A DNA stretch of 64,000 nucleotides from Psychrobacter sp. JCM 18900. Lineage in GTDB: Bacteria; Pseudomonadota; Gammaproteobacteria; Pseudomonadales; Moraxellaceae. Made by a program: the position numbers and the translations under genes. The stretch covers positions 1 to 64,000 of the forward strand of contig NZ_CAJHBL010000002.1 of assembly GCF_904846625.1 (NCBI RefSeq), read 5' to 3'. Below the pieces are notes generated by a model, which saw nothing but the letters and a program-made list of their open reading frames with translations, did no database searches and was not told the DNA's origin. The number at the start of each line of letters is the position of its first letter. Position 1 is the stretch's first letter. Shown in pieces: positions 55,445 through 64,000 of the stretch.

Positions 55445-56350
55445 TTACAAAGCTTTCATCCATGACTTCATATGCTGTAGTAATTCATGTGGACCTTGGG
55501 ATAGATGACGACCCAATCGAGTGACGATATGTGCTTCACCGCTTGACAGGAGCGTATTGTCTATAGGGATAGCTATCAAATGTCCGTCTTTCACTTCTTT
55601 GGACACTACAAAATATGGTAAAAAGGTAAACCCCATATTTGAGCGAGCAAAGTTCTTTAGCACCGTGAATGAGTCAGTGGTTAGGATAGGGTCAAATCGA
55701 ATTTTTTGTTGAAATTCTGCCATCGCTAGTAACTGACGCACGCCAAAACGACTTTCAGCCAGCCCCACTGGATATTCCAAAAGCTCCTTTAACTGCATAG
55801 GTTTACTTCGATTGGCCAACGGGTGGTCGGGCGAAACAATAATATACATTGGCTGACAACTGATAACCTGTGAGCGGATGCGCGGATGACTGCTGGGATG
55901 AAATACTAGCCCAATATGCGCTTCATCTTCCTCAACCTGACGAATCACCTCGTTTGATCCACCAGTACTGATTGAAAGTGTTAGCGCCGGATATAGACGG
56001 GAAAACTCAGATAATGGACCTAACATCAAATCCCCAACAAAACCATCACCCATTGCTAACTTTATATGACCCCGCTGTAATCCCAATAACGCCTGTAATT
56101 TGGAAACACAAGTCTCTTCAGCGGAGAGTGATTCTCGATAAAACTGTAAGAGAATACTACCAGCTTCTGTTGGTGTTACTCCTTTTCGGTGCCGCTCAAT
56201 AAGAATGCATGCTAACTCTTTTTCTAACAGAGATATTTGTCGGCTGATGGCTGAGGGAGCAATATCTAGCTTATCTGCTGCAGCCCGGATCGTCCCCATA
56301 GTTACAGCTTCATAAAGATAGGATAACCGCTTTCCATTGATCTCTGTCAT
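55445..56350 (-). CDS. LysR-family regulator
   Basis: About 301 residues from the ATG at 56350; an ATG at 56380 is possible. The N-terminal helix-turn-helix is YLYEAVTMGTIRAAADKLDI with APSAISRQISLLEKEL, followed by the substrate-binding domain (HIGLVFHPSSHP, GFTFLPYFVVSKEV). It is convergent with the amidohydrolase operon rather than divergent, which is unusual for LysR genes. It is still the only regulator next to that operon. Confidence 0.9.
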   Translation of the reverse strand: MTEINGKRLSYLYEAVTMGTIRAAADKLDIAPSAISRQISLLEKELACILIERHRKGVTPTEAGSILLQFYRESLSAEETCVSKLQALLGLQRGHIKLAMGDGFVGDLMLGPLSEFSRLYPALTLSISTGGSNEVIRQVEEDEAHIGLVFHPSSHPRIRSQVISCQPMYIIVSPDHPLANRSKPMQLKELLEYPVGLAESRFGVRQLLAMAEFQQKIRFDPILTTDSFTVLKNFARSNMGFTFLPYFVVSKEVKDGHLIAIPIDNTLLSSGEAHIVTRLGRHLSQGPHELLQHMKSWMKAL

Positions 56351-56560
56351 TGTTTTCTCTTGCCCTGTTCTCGGTTTCATTGAATAAGTACAGCACTTTG
56401 ACCCATGGATGGAGTAATAAGGGACAGTATCGGTATACTATTTAGTCAGACCTATAAAAGTGTCCATGATGTATAAAAAAGTATACCTTAATAAAAACAA
56501 ACAGTGACCTAGACTTGTTTAAAACGATAATCTTTCAAGTTTACTTGTACAGTTTTTTCA

Positions 56561-56698
56561 TCATAGCTCAATATGATCTAATACACTTGGAAACTCTTTA
56601 AGCTTATCTTTACCTAAGAAGTATTTAGAATCTTGACTTGTATATTCAATACCTAATTCTTCGATGAATCGTGGCAACACTTTAAATGGCATACTCAT
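56561..56698 (-). CDS. Small unknown ORF (43-45 residues)
   Basis: MSMPFKVLPRFIEELGIEYT, then SQDSKYFLGKDKLKEFPSVL and DHIEL. AGAGG is close upstream; if the second ATG (56692) is used the spacing is good. Codon use looks like coding DNA, but I recognise no family. It lies alone in the 548-bp gap between two LysR genes; the rest of that gap shows nothing. Confidence 0.4.
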   Translation of the reverse strand: MSMPFKVLPRFIEELGIEYTSQDSKYFLGKDKLKEFPSVLDHIEL

Positions 56699-56898
56699 GA
56701 CCTCTAATGCGCTAAATAATCAGCAATAAATTGCCTCTATGATAATCTACTCGAAGAGCCATCAAGCCTAGGTTGTCAAATACACTCAGATGTACACTAA
56801 TGCGATATCGAGTATTATGATAAACGGGTTCGAGGCAAAAAAACCTAATTCGCAAGATGCGTGTATATTAAAACACTAAAATACTCTTTTGACCTAGT

Positions 56899-57774
56899 CT
56901 AACCAGAGGTGTCTAAAGAGTTCATCAAAGCAGTCACCACTAAATTGTTTACATTTTTGAGTGAAAAGACCACCTCATCATAGTCTGAAGGTAGCTCCGC
57001 AATGGGTACCTTCACAAAACCACCTTTTCTGATCGCGCTTTCGCTCCATGCAAATCCCACACCTAAGTTTTGGTAAACCGCATCGTAAACACTTTCTTGG
57101 GTGTTTACGATATACGTAGGGGTTATCTCTAAATTAATTTTTGCTAGCGCCTCATTTATAAGTTTTTGAGTGGTGGAACCGTGCGTGCGGAATATAACAG
57201 TTTCAGTCGATAATTCAGTTAAGCTTATAGATTCTCTTGATGCAAAAGCATGGTTCGGTGAGCACAAAGCAACAAGCCTTTGGGTAGCACATTTCTTAAA
57301 TTGAAACTTATCACCTTTGGGAACATTTGCAAGAATACCAACATCTACCTGACCGTTAACCACTCTACTAAACGTTTCATGGAAATTACCAAAATAGATT
57401 TCAGTCTGTAGCTTGGGATAGCGCTTACTAAACTGTTTAATAATTTCAGTGCCCGGCAGCGGGCTGCATAGACCTACCTTCAATATAGCTGATTCAAAAA
57501 TTTTACTTCTTTGAATCAGCTGATCTAGTTCGTCTTCAACTGCTTGCACTTTACTCGTTAACGTTCCAAGCTCTAAGCAGTAATCTGTTGGCACAAAGTG
57601 CCTGCCACGCTGCATAAATAGCTTAAACCCAAGATTGTTTTCAAGCGTAGATAATGCTTGGCTAATGGCAGATTGAGACACGCCCAAACGTTTAGCCGCC
57701 TGCGTGTAATTACCTTCCTCAAGCACAGAGTTCAAGATATTTAACTGATTATAGGTGTAAGGTTTTTTCGTCAT
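56899..57774 (-). CDS. LysR-family regulator of the aminophosphonate cluster
   Basis: About 291 residues from the ATG at 57774 (GGGGGT just upstream); frames to 57906 would add an unlikely extension. The DNA-binding helices are YNQLNILNSVLEEGNYTQAA and RLGVSQSAISQALSTLENNL. The effector domain shows VDVGILANVPKG and QNLGVGFAWSESA. It is divergent from the ABC transporter genes across about 257 bp, the usual LysR arrangement, so it most likely activates them in response to the phosphonate or an intermediate. Confidence 0.9.
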   Translation of the reverse strand: MTKKPYTYNQLNILNSVLEEGNYTQAAKRLGVSQSAISQALSTLENNLGFKLFMQRGRHFVPTDYCLELGTLTSKVQAVEDELDQLIQRSKIFESAILKVGLCSPLPGTEIIKQFSKRYPKLQTEIYFGNFHETFSRVVNGQVDVGILANVPKGDKFQFKKCATQRLVALCSPNHAFASRESISLTELSTETVIFRTHGSTTQKLINEALAKINLEITPTYIVNTQESVYDAVYQNLGVGFAWSESAIRKGGFVKVPIAELPSDYDEVVFSLKNVNNLVVTALMNSLDTSG

Positions 57775-58031
57775 ATGACCCCCGTCTTTCATATAGGTTT
57801 CAGTTGCAGAGATTGTCAGGCTTATCTCCGGGAAGTACGAGAAGTTATACACGATAAATAAGACTGAATGATTAAATGTATAAGCTAACCTTATATTTGA
57901 CGCCAAACTGTCATATTCATCTTCTATATTAGTTACGTGTAAACGATTAAAGCATTGAACAATTTACCTAAATGTATTTGCTTGAGCTATCACTCACTGC
58001 TAATACCAAAATATAAGTTTGGGCTTGAATT

Positions 58032-58910
58032 ATGTTAGAACTAAGAAATGTGACTAAGAAGTATGATGGCAAAGTTATTTTTGAGGATATCTCCCTAAAA
58101 GTGAATAAGGGTGAGATTGTTTCAATATTGGGCCCATCTGGCTGTGGGAAAACCACGTTGCTACATATTATTTTAGGTCTAACCGATATTAGTTCTGGTC
58201 GACTTGCCTATGATAAGGAAGACATCACACGTGTGCCTATGAAGCACAGAGGTTTCAATATTGTATTCCAAGACTATGCGTTGTTTCCTAACTTGAATGT
58301 AAAGCAGAATATTGAATATGGGCTACGTAATAGACCTAACGTCAGCACACAAGCGGAGGTTGATGAGCTAGTTGACCTTTTGGAGATTAAGCCGCATTTG
58401 AACAAGCGAATCAGCCAGCTCTCTGGTGGGCAGAAGCAGCGTGTTGCATTAGCACGTACTTTAGTGATGAAGCCTAAAATTTTATTATTAGATGAGCCTT
58501 TATCTGCTTTAGATGGGGTTATTAAAGAGACGATTAAGGCACGTATTCGTGAGATTGCAGAGCGTTATGAGTTAACCACTTTGATTGTGACACATGATCC
58601 TGAAGAAGCGATGACACTCTCTGATCGTATTTTGTTGTTATCAGACGGCAAAGTAGCTCAATATGCTAAGCCATCAGAAATCATTCAAAACCCTGCGAAT
58701 GACTTTGTTAAAAGCTTTATCTTGAACCAGCTAAATATCAAACGCCGTAATATCTTGAGCCTATTTGAAGCGGACGATGCGCCAGCTGACCCTTTAGAAA
58801 AATACACTCAAATGAGACCTACACCAACTGGTAGCTCAGTTACTGAAGATATCAACGCCATAATCCAGCGCACAGCTGCTAAATCCATTAAAGACACTTC
58901 CACAAGTTAA
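58032..58910 (+). CDS. ABC transporter ATP-binding protein (aminophosphonate type)
   Basis: 292 residues. Walker A is GPSGCGKTTL, the Q-loop is in FQDYALFPNLNVKQNIEYGL, the signature is LSGGQKQRVALARTL, and Walker B is ILLLDEPLSALD, followed by the H-loop in LIVTHDPEEAM. A C-terminal tail of about 60 residues is poorly conserved. This is the CysA/FbpC/PotA-like branch found with Fe3+-type and 2-aminoethylphosphonate transporters. The permease starts 56 bp downstream. Confidence 0.92.
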   Translation: MLELRNVTKKYDGKVIFEDISLKVNKGEIVSILGPSGCGKTTLLHIILGLTDISSGRLAYDKEDITRVPMKHRGFNIVFQDYALFPNLNVKQNIEYGLRNRPNVSTQAEVDELVDLLEIKPHLNKRISQLSGGQKQRVALARTLVMKPKILLLDEPLSALDGVIKETIKARIREIAERYELTTLIVTHDPEEAMTLSDRILLLSDGKVAQYAKPSEIIQNPANDFVKSFILNQLNIKRRNILSLFEADDAPADPLEKYTQMRPTPTGSSVTEDINAIIQRTAAKSIKDTSTS

Positions 58911-58966
58911 TCGCACTAGGCCAACGCTGGTCTCTCAAAACTTACTTATTTTGCGCGTAGGTCATT

Positions 58967-60649
58967 ATGAAACTTAATAACTCATCGCTAATGAAAGCTT
59001 CGTGGCTTTTCATTGGTGCGCTATTCATCGTCTTTATGTTTGTGCCTTTGGGCAAAATGTTGATGCTGTCATTTAATGTGGCTGATGGATTAGGTCTCAG
59101 CCATTACGTCGATATCATCAGCAGTAATGACTTCAGACAAGTGATGTTAAATAGTTTTTTTGTCGCCATTGTTAGTGCGATGAGTGCCACCTTTTTGGCA
59201 TTTATCCTTGCCTATACGGTGCACTGGACTAACTTGCCAAAGGGTTTTAAACAAACCATTAAGCTTGCATCACTGTTCCCTATGCTATTGCCAACAGTGA
59301 CTTATGGATTTGCCATTATTTACACCTTTGGTAAGCAAGGTCTACTCACTAAGATAATTGGCTTTCAGTTGTTTGAAGACATATATGGTTTCTATGGTAT
59401 GTGGCTTGGCTACACTATCTATACCTTGCCAATAGCCTTTTTACTGCTTAACAATACCTTTCAATATTTGGATAAGAAGTTTGTGATCGTATCAGAACTG
59501 ATGGGCGATTCACGCTTACGCCAGATAGATATGACGGTCATTCGTCCTTTAATTGGTACGTTTGCAGCCGCTATTATTCAATGCTTCTTTTTGGCCTTTA
59601 CTGACTTTGGTATTCCAGCCTCTATTGGTGGTCAGTATAAGGTTATAGCCACTGAGCTTTATACCCAAATACTGGGTGCATCTCCCTCGTTTGAAAAGGG
59701 CTCTGTGGTTGCTTTGTTTATGCTAATCCCCTCTGTTTTGAGCATTCTACTGCTTTGGTATGTGGCTCGATTTAATGTCAGATATGACTCAGTAGAGCAT
59801 TTTGACTTGCCTACATCTAAAGTCAAAGACAGAATTCTGAGTGTGTTGTCCAGTGGTATTTTGATTTCACTGTTATTCGTATTTGCTGTGATATTCATCA
59901 TTCCATGGATTAAGACATGGCCTTACGAGATGGCGTTTAGTACAGACACATTTACTAAGGTGATTGAGTCCTCGAACCTAATGCGAGTGTATAAAAATTC
60001 ACTTATTGTCGCGACCTTAACGGCTGTTTTTGGCACTATTATTACCTATGTTGCCGCGTTGATATACGAGCGTTCAGGGCTATTCAAGATAGGAAAGCTG
60101 ACGATAGAAAGCTCAGCATTAGTAACCAATACAGTGCCAGGTATGGTTATTGGTATTGCTTACCTGATGGTTTTTTCAGGGTCATCGATATCGAACACCA
60201 TCTTCATTATTGTGATTAGCAATATCATTCATTACTTCTCGACACCTTATCTCATGAGCAAAAACGCACTATCAAAAATGAATCTAGGTTGGGAGACTAC
60301 AGCCTCTTTACTGGGAGACTCATGGCTACAGTCTTTACGCCGAATTGTTGTACCCAACTCAATACTTACGCTTATCGAAGTGGCCTCGTACTTTTTTATC
60401 AGTGCGATGGTTAGCATCAGTGCAGTGATATTCATTTCAGGTGCAAAGACGATGGTGCTAACTACAAAGATTGTCGAACTACAGCACTTCGCCCGCTTTG
60501 ATGAGATCTTTATCTTGTCACTGATGGTGCTACTCACAAATATCACGGCATTAATATTCTTCGCAGCGGTGCGATACCTTTATACCAGAAGCATATATGG
60601 AACAAAAAAAATAAAAGTGATAAAGACGACAGTGACGACAGTCGCTTAG
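58967..60649 (+). CDS. ABC transporter permease, fused two-domain type
   Basis: 560 residues and about twelve membrane segments, two homologous permease halves in one chain, as in FbpB and the second class of aminoethylphosphonate permeases. The coupling EAA-like loops are SELMGDSRLRQIDMTVIRPL and ASLLGDSWLQSLRRIVVPNS, one per half. TAGGT precedes the start. With the ATPase and the binding protein it forms a complete importer. Confidence 0.92.
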   Translation: MKLNNSSLMKASWLFIGALFIVFMFVPLGKMLMLSFNVADGLGLSHYVDIISSNDFRQVMLNSFFVAIVSAMSATFLAFILAYTVHWTNLPKGFKQTIKLASLFPMLLPTVTYGFAIIYTFGKQGLLTKIIGFQLFEDIYGFYGMWLGYTIYTLPIAFLLLNNTFQYLDKKFVIVSELMGDSRLRQIDMTVIRPLIGTFAAAIIQCFFLAFTDFGIPASIGGQYKVIATELYTQILGASPSFEKGSVVALFMLIPSVLSILLLWYVARFNVRYDSVEHFDLPTSKVKDRILSVLSSGILISLLFVFAVIFIIPWIKTWPYEMAFSTDTFTKVIESSNLMRVYKNSLIVATLTAVFGTIITYVAALIYERSGLFKIGKLTIESSALVTNTVPGMVIGIAYLMVFSGSSISNTIFIIVISNIIHYFSTPYLMSKNALSKMNLGWETTASLLGDSWLQSLRRIVVPNSILTLIEVASYFFISAMVSISAVIFISGAKTMVLTTKIVELQHFARFDEIFILSLMVLLTNITALIFFAAVRYLYTRSIYGTKKIKVIKTTVTTVA

Positions 60650-60726
60650 ATATTTCAACACAATTTAGGCCTTAATGTGACGAAAACCAATTGAACCGTT
60701 AACCACTCAAATAATTAGGAACAACA

Positions 60727-61713
60727 ATGAACTTATTCAAAACGATAGTAATGGGATTAACTTGTGGAGTTTTAGTAGCAGGTTGTGGGTCGCAAAGCTC
60801 GGACGATACAGCTGGCGAGGAGGTGATTATTTATAGTAATGCTGATGAAGAGGCAGTCGAGGTTATTCAAGAGGTGCTTGATGAGGCAGGCTTTGAAGAT
60901 CAATACATATTTCAATCATTCGGAACAGGTGAGCTTGGGGGACGACTATTAGCAGAAGGAAAAAATATTGAAGCTGATATGGTGACAATGAGCTCGTTTT
61001 ATATCGAAAGTGCTCAAGCAAAGAACCCGATGTTTAAAGCGTTAGCATTTACAGCAAACCCACAGATTGCGACGCCTAATTACTATGCACCGATTCTCAG
61101 CTTTACGGGTGCTATCTTACTCAATACCAAAGAGATGGAAGCCAATAATCTTCCAGTACCTACTAGTGCCAAAGACTTAGCGAATCCTATTTATAAAAAT
61201 CAAATTTCTATGGTTGATCCAAATGGTTCATCAACTGGTTGGTTGTTTGTACAAGACATTGCTGCTGAATATGGCACCGATGCTGAAGGTCAACAAATCA
61301 TGAATGCTATTCGTGAAAATGCAGGACCTAATTTAGAGCTATCTGGCTCTGGTCCTCTTAAAAAGGTAATGGCAGGTGAGGTGCCTATCGGTTTCGGTCT
61401 ACGTCATCAGGCAGTCGCTAATAAAGCAAAAGGTTTACCAATTGATTTTGTTGATCCTAGTGAAGGTAATTACACATTGACTGAATCGGTTGCTGTTATT
61501 GATAAAGGAGAGAAAACCAATCCTAAAGCAATGAAAATGGCTGAGTTAATTGTCACTAAAGCTCGCCCACGTTTATTAGAAATTTATCCAAATATTGTGT
61601 ATGACGGTGAGACAGTAGCTGCTGAAAATCAGATTGATAACTCTAAGACCTATCCAGAGCCATTAACTGCCGAGCTGTTAGATAAGCACCGTGCTTTTTT
61701 CCACGGTGAGTAA
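60727..61713 (+). CDS. ABC transporter substrate-binding lipoprotein (aminophosphonate or Fe3+-type fold)
   Basis: 328 residues. The signal peptide ends in the lipobox LVAGCG (Cys20). The mature part is a type II periplasmic binding fold: VIIYSNADEEAVEVIQEVLD, FGTGELGGRLLAEGKNIEAD, QISMVDPNGSSTGWLFVQD and VPIGFGLRHQAVANKAKGLP. No tyrosine pair typical of ferric-binding FbpA is obvious, which favours the aminophosphonate branch. AGGAACA upstream supports the start. Confidence 0.9.
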   Translation: MNLFKTIVMGLTCGVLVAGCGSQSSDDTAGEEVIIYSNADEEAVEVIQEVLDEAGFEDQYIFQSFGTGELGGRLLAEGKNIEADMVTMSSFYIESAQAKNPMFKALAFTANPQIATPNYYAPILSFTGAILLNTKEMEANNLPVPTSAKDLANPIYKNQISMVDPNGSSTGWLFVQDIAAEYGTDAEGQQIMNAIRENAGPNLELSGSGPLKKVMAGEVPIGFGLRHQAVANKAKGLPIDFVDPSEGNYTLTESVAVIDKGEKTNPKAMKMAELIVTKARPRLLEIYPNIVYDGETVAAENQIDNSKTYPEPLTAELLDKHRAFFHGE

Positions 61714-61815
61714 TTTTAGTTGAATCAAAATAATGACCATTCAGGCTTAGCTATATTAGTTCATAGGTTAAGCAAGTAGAGGGCTAATTAATAAAGATAT
61801 ATGGGAAGAGCAGGT

Positions 61816-62958
61816 ATGACAATGAGCAAAATACTTTCTGATAAAACATACGATGTCGTTGTCGTAGGTGGGGGTATCGTTGGGCTGGCAAGCGCCTACG
61901 CCGCCGTTAAAAAGGGGCTGAGTGTTGCGGTTGTAGAACGCCAATCTCAGAACAAAGATGCTTCTGTTCGTAATTTTGGATTTGTGACCGTTAGTGGTCA
62001 GCGTCGAGGTAAGCATTGGCAACGCGCCATGCACTCGCGTAATGTTTGGGCCGAAATTGCCCCAAAAGCAGGTATTCAGGTAGAGCATATCGGTCTGCAT
62101 ATGTTAATGCAGCGACCTGAAGCGGTAGATGTTGCACAAGCTTTTTTAAAGACAGAAATGGGTGAAGGTTGCCGACTACTGACACAGTCTGAAATTAATG
62201 AAGCCGCGCCTTATCTGAACAAGGGAGAAGGGGTGTTATATAGTCCACATGAGCTTAGAATAGAGTCCAATACTGCAATCGCTAAGCTGACTCATTGGTT
62301 ACAAGAGACGCAGAGTGTGGATTTTTACAACCATACTACGGTGACTTCAGTGGAATTGCCAAAAGTGCATACCAGTCGCGGTGTACTTAACGCTGAGCAC
62401 TGTGTGGTCTGCCCCGGAGCGGACTTTACCAGCTTATATCCAAACGTGTTCGCTAAGACCAAAGCTAAAATGTGCACGCTAAATATGATGCGAGTCATGC
62501 CCAAAAAAACATTTAAATTAAATGCTGCTGTCATGTCAGATTTAAGCTTTGCCCGTTATGATGGATTTGCTCAGTTACCTGAAGCTACGGTACTAAAAAG
62601 CTTACTTGACGATATTCAAAGTGCAGAGCGTCAAGCAGGTGTCCACCTAATTGTGGTTCAGTCTGAAGATGGCTCACTAATCATTGGCGATAGTCATGAT
62701 TATAGTGATAGAGAACTACCGTTTAGAGACACTCGAATTGATGATCTAATCATTAATGAATTTAAGCAGGTGATGGATATTGGTGAGATAGATGTTACTC
62801 AGCACTGGTTGGGTGTATATCCAAGTGCAGATGATGTGGTATTTAAGGCATCACCTGAAAAAGGTGTGGTGGTCGGTGCAGTCACCAGTGGTACAGGGGC
62901 ATCAACAGGTTTCGCATTTGGCGAAGAGTTAATTGAATTGGTATTGGAATCAAAGTAA
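61816..62958 (+). CDS. FAD-dependent oxidoreductase of phosphonate clusters (TIGR03364-like)
   Basis: About 380 residues; ATGs at 61801, 61816 and 61822 are all possible, and the middle one has GGAAG 7 bp upstream. The FAD-binding motif is VVVVGGGIVGLASAYAAVKK, and the DAO-like end is GVVVGAVTSGTGASTGFAFG. DAO-family enzymes of this kind, found in phosphonate clusters, were reported to oxidise N-methyl-aminoethylphosphonate, and some also aminoethylphosphonate, to phosphonoacetaldehyde. The next gene, a phosphonatase-like hydrolase, overlaps its stop (TAATG), so the two act together. No PhnW transaminase is in the window. Confidence 0.88.
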   Translation: MTMSKILSDKTYDVVVVGGGIVGLASAYAAVKKGLSVAVVERQSQNKDASVRNFGFVTVSGQRRGKHWQRAMHSRNVWAEIAPKAGIQVEHIGLHMLMQRPEAVDVAQAFLKTEMGEGCRLLTQSEINEAAPYLNKGEGVLYSPHELRIESNTAIAKLTHWLQETQSVDFYNHTTVTSVELPKVHTSRGVLNAEHCVVCPGADFTSLYPNVFAKTKAKMCTLNMMRVMPKKTFKLNAAVMSDLSFARYDGFAQLPEATVLKSLLDDIQSAERQAGVHLIVVQSEDGSLIIGDSHDYSDRELPFRDTRIDDLIINEFKQVMDIGEIDVTQHWLGVYPSADDVVFKASPEKGVVVGAVTSGTGASTGFAFGEELIELVLESK

Positions 62959-63731
62959 TGAATACAGCAAATAATAATATAATAAGCAGCAGCTCACATA
63001 GTGATAGTTTAAACAGTATTAAAAACAAATTTTTTGATATTAAGCTCTGTGTATTTGATATGGCTGGCACAACAGTAGATGAAAGTAACCTGGTCTATAA
63101 GACCGTATGTAATGCTATCAATGAAGCATTGAAGAGCACTGGCAAATCAGATAAGCAAGTGAGTCTTGAGTTATGTCTAGAATATGGTGCAGGTAAAGAA
63201 AAACGCAATGCCATCCGTGATATTTTGAATATGATAGATTTATCTAATGCTGATATTGAATCATTAACGGATACAGCGTTTGCAGCCTTTAAAGTCAATC
63301 TTGCAACTGCTTATAGCAAGCACACTCTATCTGAGTTTGAAGGCATGTCAGAGTTGTTCGAGCAGTTGAAGGCGAGCGGTCGTAATGTCGTATTGAATAC
63401 AGGATATGATGCTAAGACTGCTAATAAAATTTTGACTATCTTAGGTTGGTCTGTGGGGGATCAAGTAGATGCATTAATAACAGCCGATGATGTAGATAAT
63501 GGGCGCCCAGGTCCTGATATGATTACTCTTGCGATGAAACAGTTCAATGTTGATAACTCACAGCAGGTGTTAAAAGCAGGGGATAGTGGTATCGATATTG
63601 AAGAGGGTAGGAATGCAGGGTGTGGGATAGTGTTAGGTGTGCTATCTGGTGCACAAAATGAGCAGCAGCTAGTGAAATATTCACCTGATGCGGTTTTAGA
63701 CAAGCTGACTGAATTAAAGGAGTTCATTTAA
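62958..63731 (+). CDS. Phosphonatase-like HAD hydrolase
   Basis: 257 residues, HAD superfamily. The nucleophile Asp34 is in LCVFDMAGTTVDE, motif II in VVLNTGYDAKT and motif III/IV in NGRPGPDMI and VLKAGDSGIDIEEGRNAG. The cap contains GAGKEKRNAIRDIL; Lys80 aligns by eye with the Schiff-base lysine of true phosphonoacetaldehyde hydrolase (PhnX), but the residues around it differ, so this belongs to the 'phosphonatase-like' group. Expected reaction: phosphonoacetaldehyde to acetaldehyde and phosphate. The N-terminus has about 22 extra polar residues (Asn/Ser-rich). Confidence 0.88.
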   Translation: MNTANNNIISSSSHSDSLNSIKNKFFDIKLCVFDMAGTTVDESNLVYKTVCNAINEALKSTGKSDKQVSLELCLEYGAGKEKRNAIRDILNMIDLSNADIESLTDTAFAAFKVNLATAYSKHTLSEFEGMSELFEQLKASGRNVVLNTGYDAKTANKILTILGWSVGDQVDALITADDVDNGRPGPDMITLAMKQFNVDNSQQVLKAGDSGIDIEEGRNAGCGIVLGVLSGAQNEQQLVKYSPDAVLDKLTELKEFI

Positions 63732-63770
63732 CTCAAAGCTAAGTCTAAGCTTCAATATATAAAAAATAGT

Positions 63771-63805
63771 AAAGCCATAAGAGCAATGACTTTTATGGCT
63801 TTTTT
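63771..63805 (+). terminator. Terminator of the aminophosphonate cluster
   Basis: AAAGCCATAA and TTATGGCTTT pair around a 14-nt loop and a T-run follows, 40 bp after the hydrolase stop. The remaining ~190 bp to the window end show nothing recognisable. Confidence 0.8.
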
Positions 63806-64000
63806 AATTTGGATAAAATATCTCAGATTCTGTGTAATTGACGTTTAAGTTAAAGGCTTACTGATACAGTCATCAAACATAAAGCGATCTAAAACAGACG
63901 TCCAGTCACGGATCGACGCTTGCTAGGCTGCTAAGTACATGACCTTAGATACAGCCTGACATCCATTATACGATTCGATGAATAAGCTTGAGTCTTTGAT

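Overview
The window looks like a chromosomal segment of a gammaproteobacterium of the Moraxellaceae, most likely Psychrobacter. This is judged from moderate GC (low to mid 40s percent by eye), protein style, and the eptA-response regulator-sensor kinase order, which matches the pmrCAB order of Acinetobacter. The genus is an inference; there is no rRNA and no intact tRNA to test it.

Layout. 1-8.5 kb: the 3' part of a giant type I secreted adhesin (Calx-beta, VCBS and Ig-like modules, then RTX repeats). 8.5-13.1 kb: a periplasmic flavin amine oxidase with a Tat signal between two c-type cytochromes, followed by a yceI gene broken by one in-frame stop. 13.4-19.1 kb: a lipid A modification locus (eptA, two-component system, dgkA, PAP2 phosphatase) with two matching PmrA-like boxes, one before eptA and one before dgkA. 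19.1-25.7 kb: a Crp-like regulator divergent from a class II aldolase and a MEST-like hydrolase, then a Sel1 lipoprotein, truC, a pirin and ppiC. 25.9-35.4 kb: a complete Rut pyrimidine-degradation cluster (rutR, then rutABCFG-mmsA-ribB-rutDE). Its upstream region carries a RutR box, a sigma-54-type -24/-12 promoter and three 20-bp iterons. 35.4-49.4 kb: a segment between two direct repeats, each holding the 3' half of a tRNA-Val(GAC) plus a shared terminator. It contains a three-lipoprotein operon, an arginine-to-proline module (Lrp regulator, ornithine cyclodeaminase, arginase, YjiH-type membrane protein), a ParD-like/methionine aminopeptidase pair, aidB with a PaaX-like regulator, cadR/cadA and an MgtC-type protein. 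49.0-50.35 kb: debris (XRE regulator end, ankyrin remnant). 50.4-56.4 kb: an amidohydrolase/dehydrogenase operon with a DUF3100 membrane protein and a LysR regulator. 56.9-63.8 kb: an aminophosphonate cluster (LysR regulator, ABC importer, FAD oxidoreductase, phosphonatase-like HAD hydrolase).

Overall this is mostly catabolic accessory DNA for organic nitrogen and phosphorus (pyrimidines, arginine, amides, aminophosphonates, amines) with envelope-defence functions. No single wholly new system is proven. The strongest new-looking observations are the paired PmrA boxes at equal distances, the nitrogen-type control region of rut, the tRNA-Val repeat footprints that bracket modules, the cytochrome-linked amine oxidase operon, and the three-lipoprotein operon behind a perfect 17-bp palindrome.
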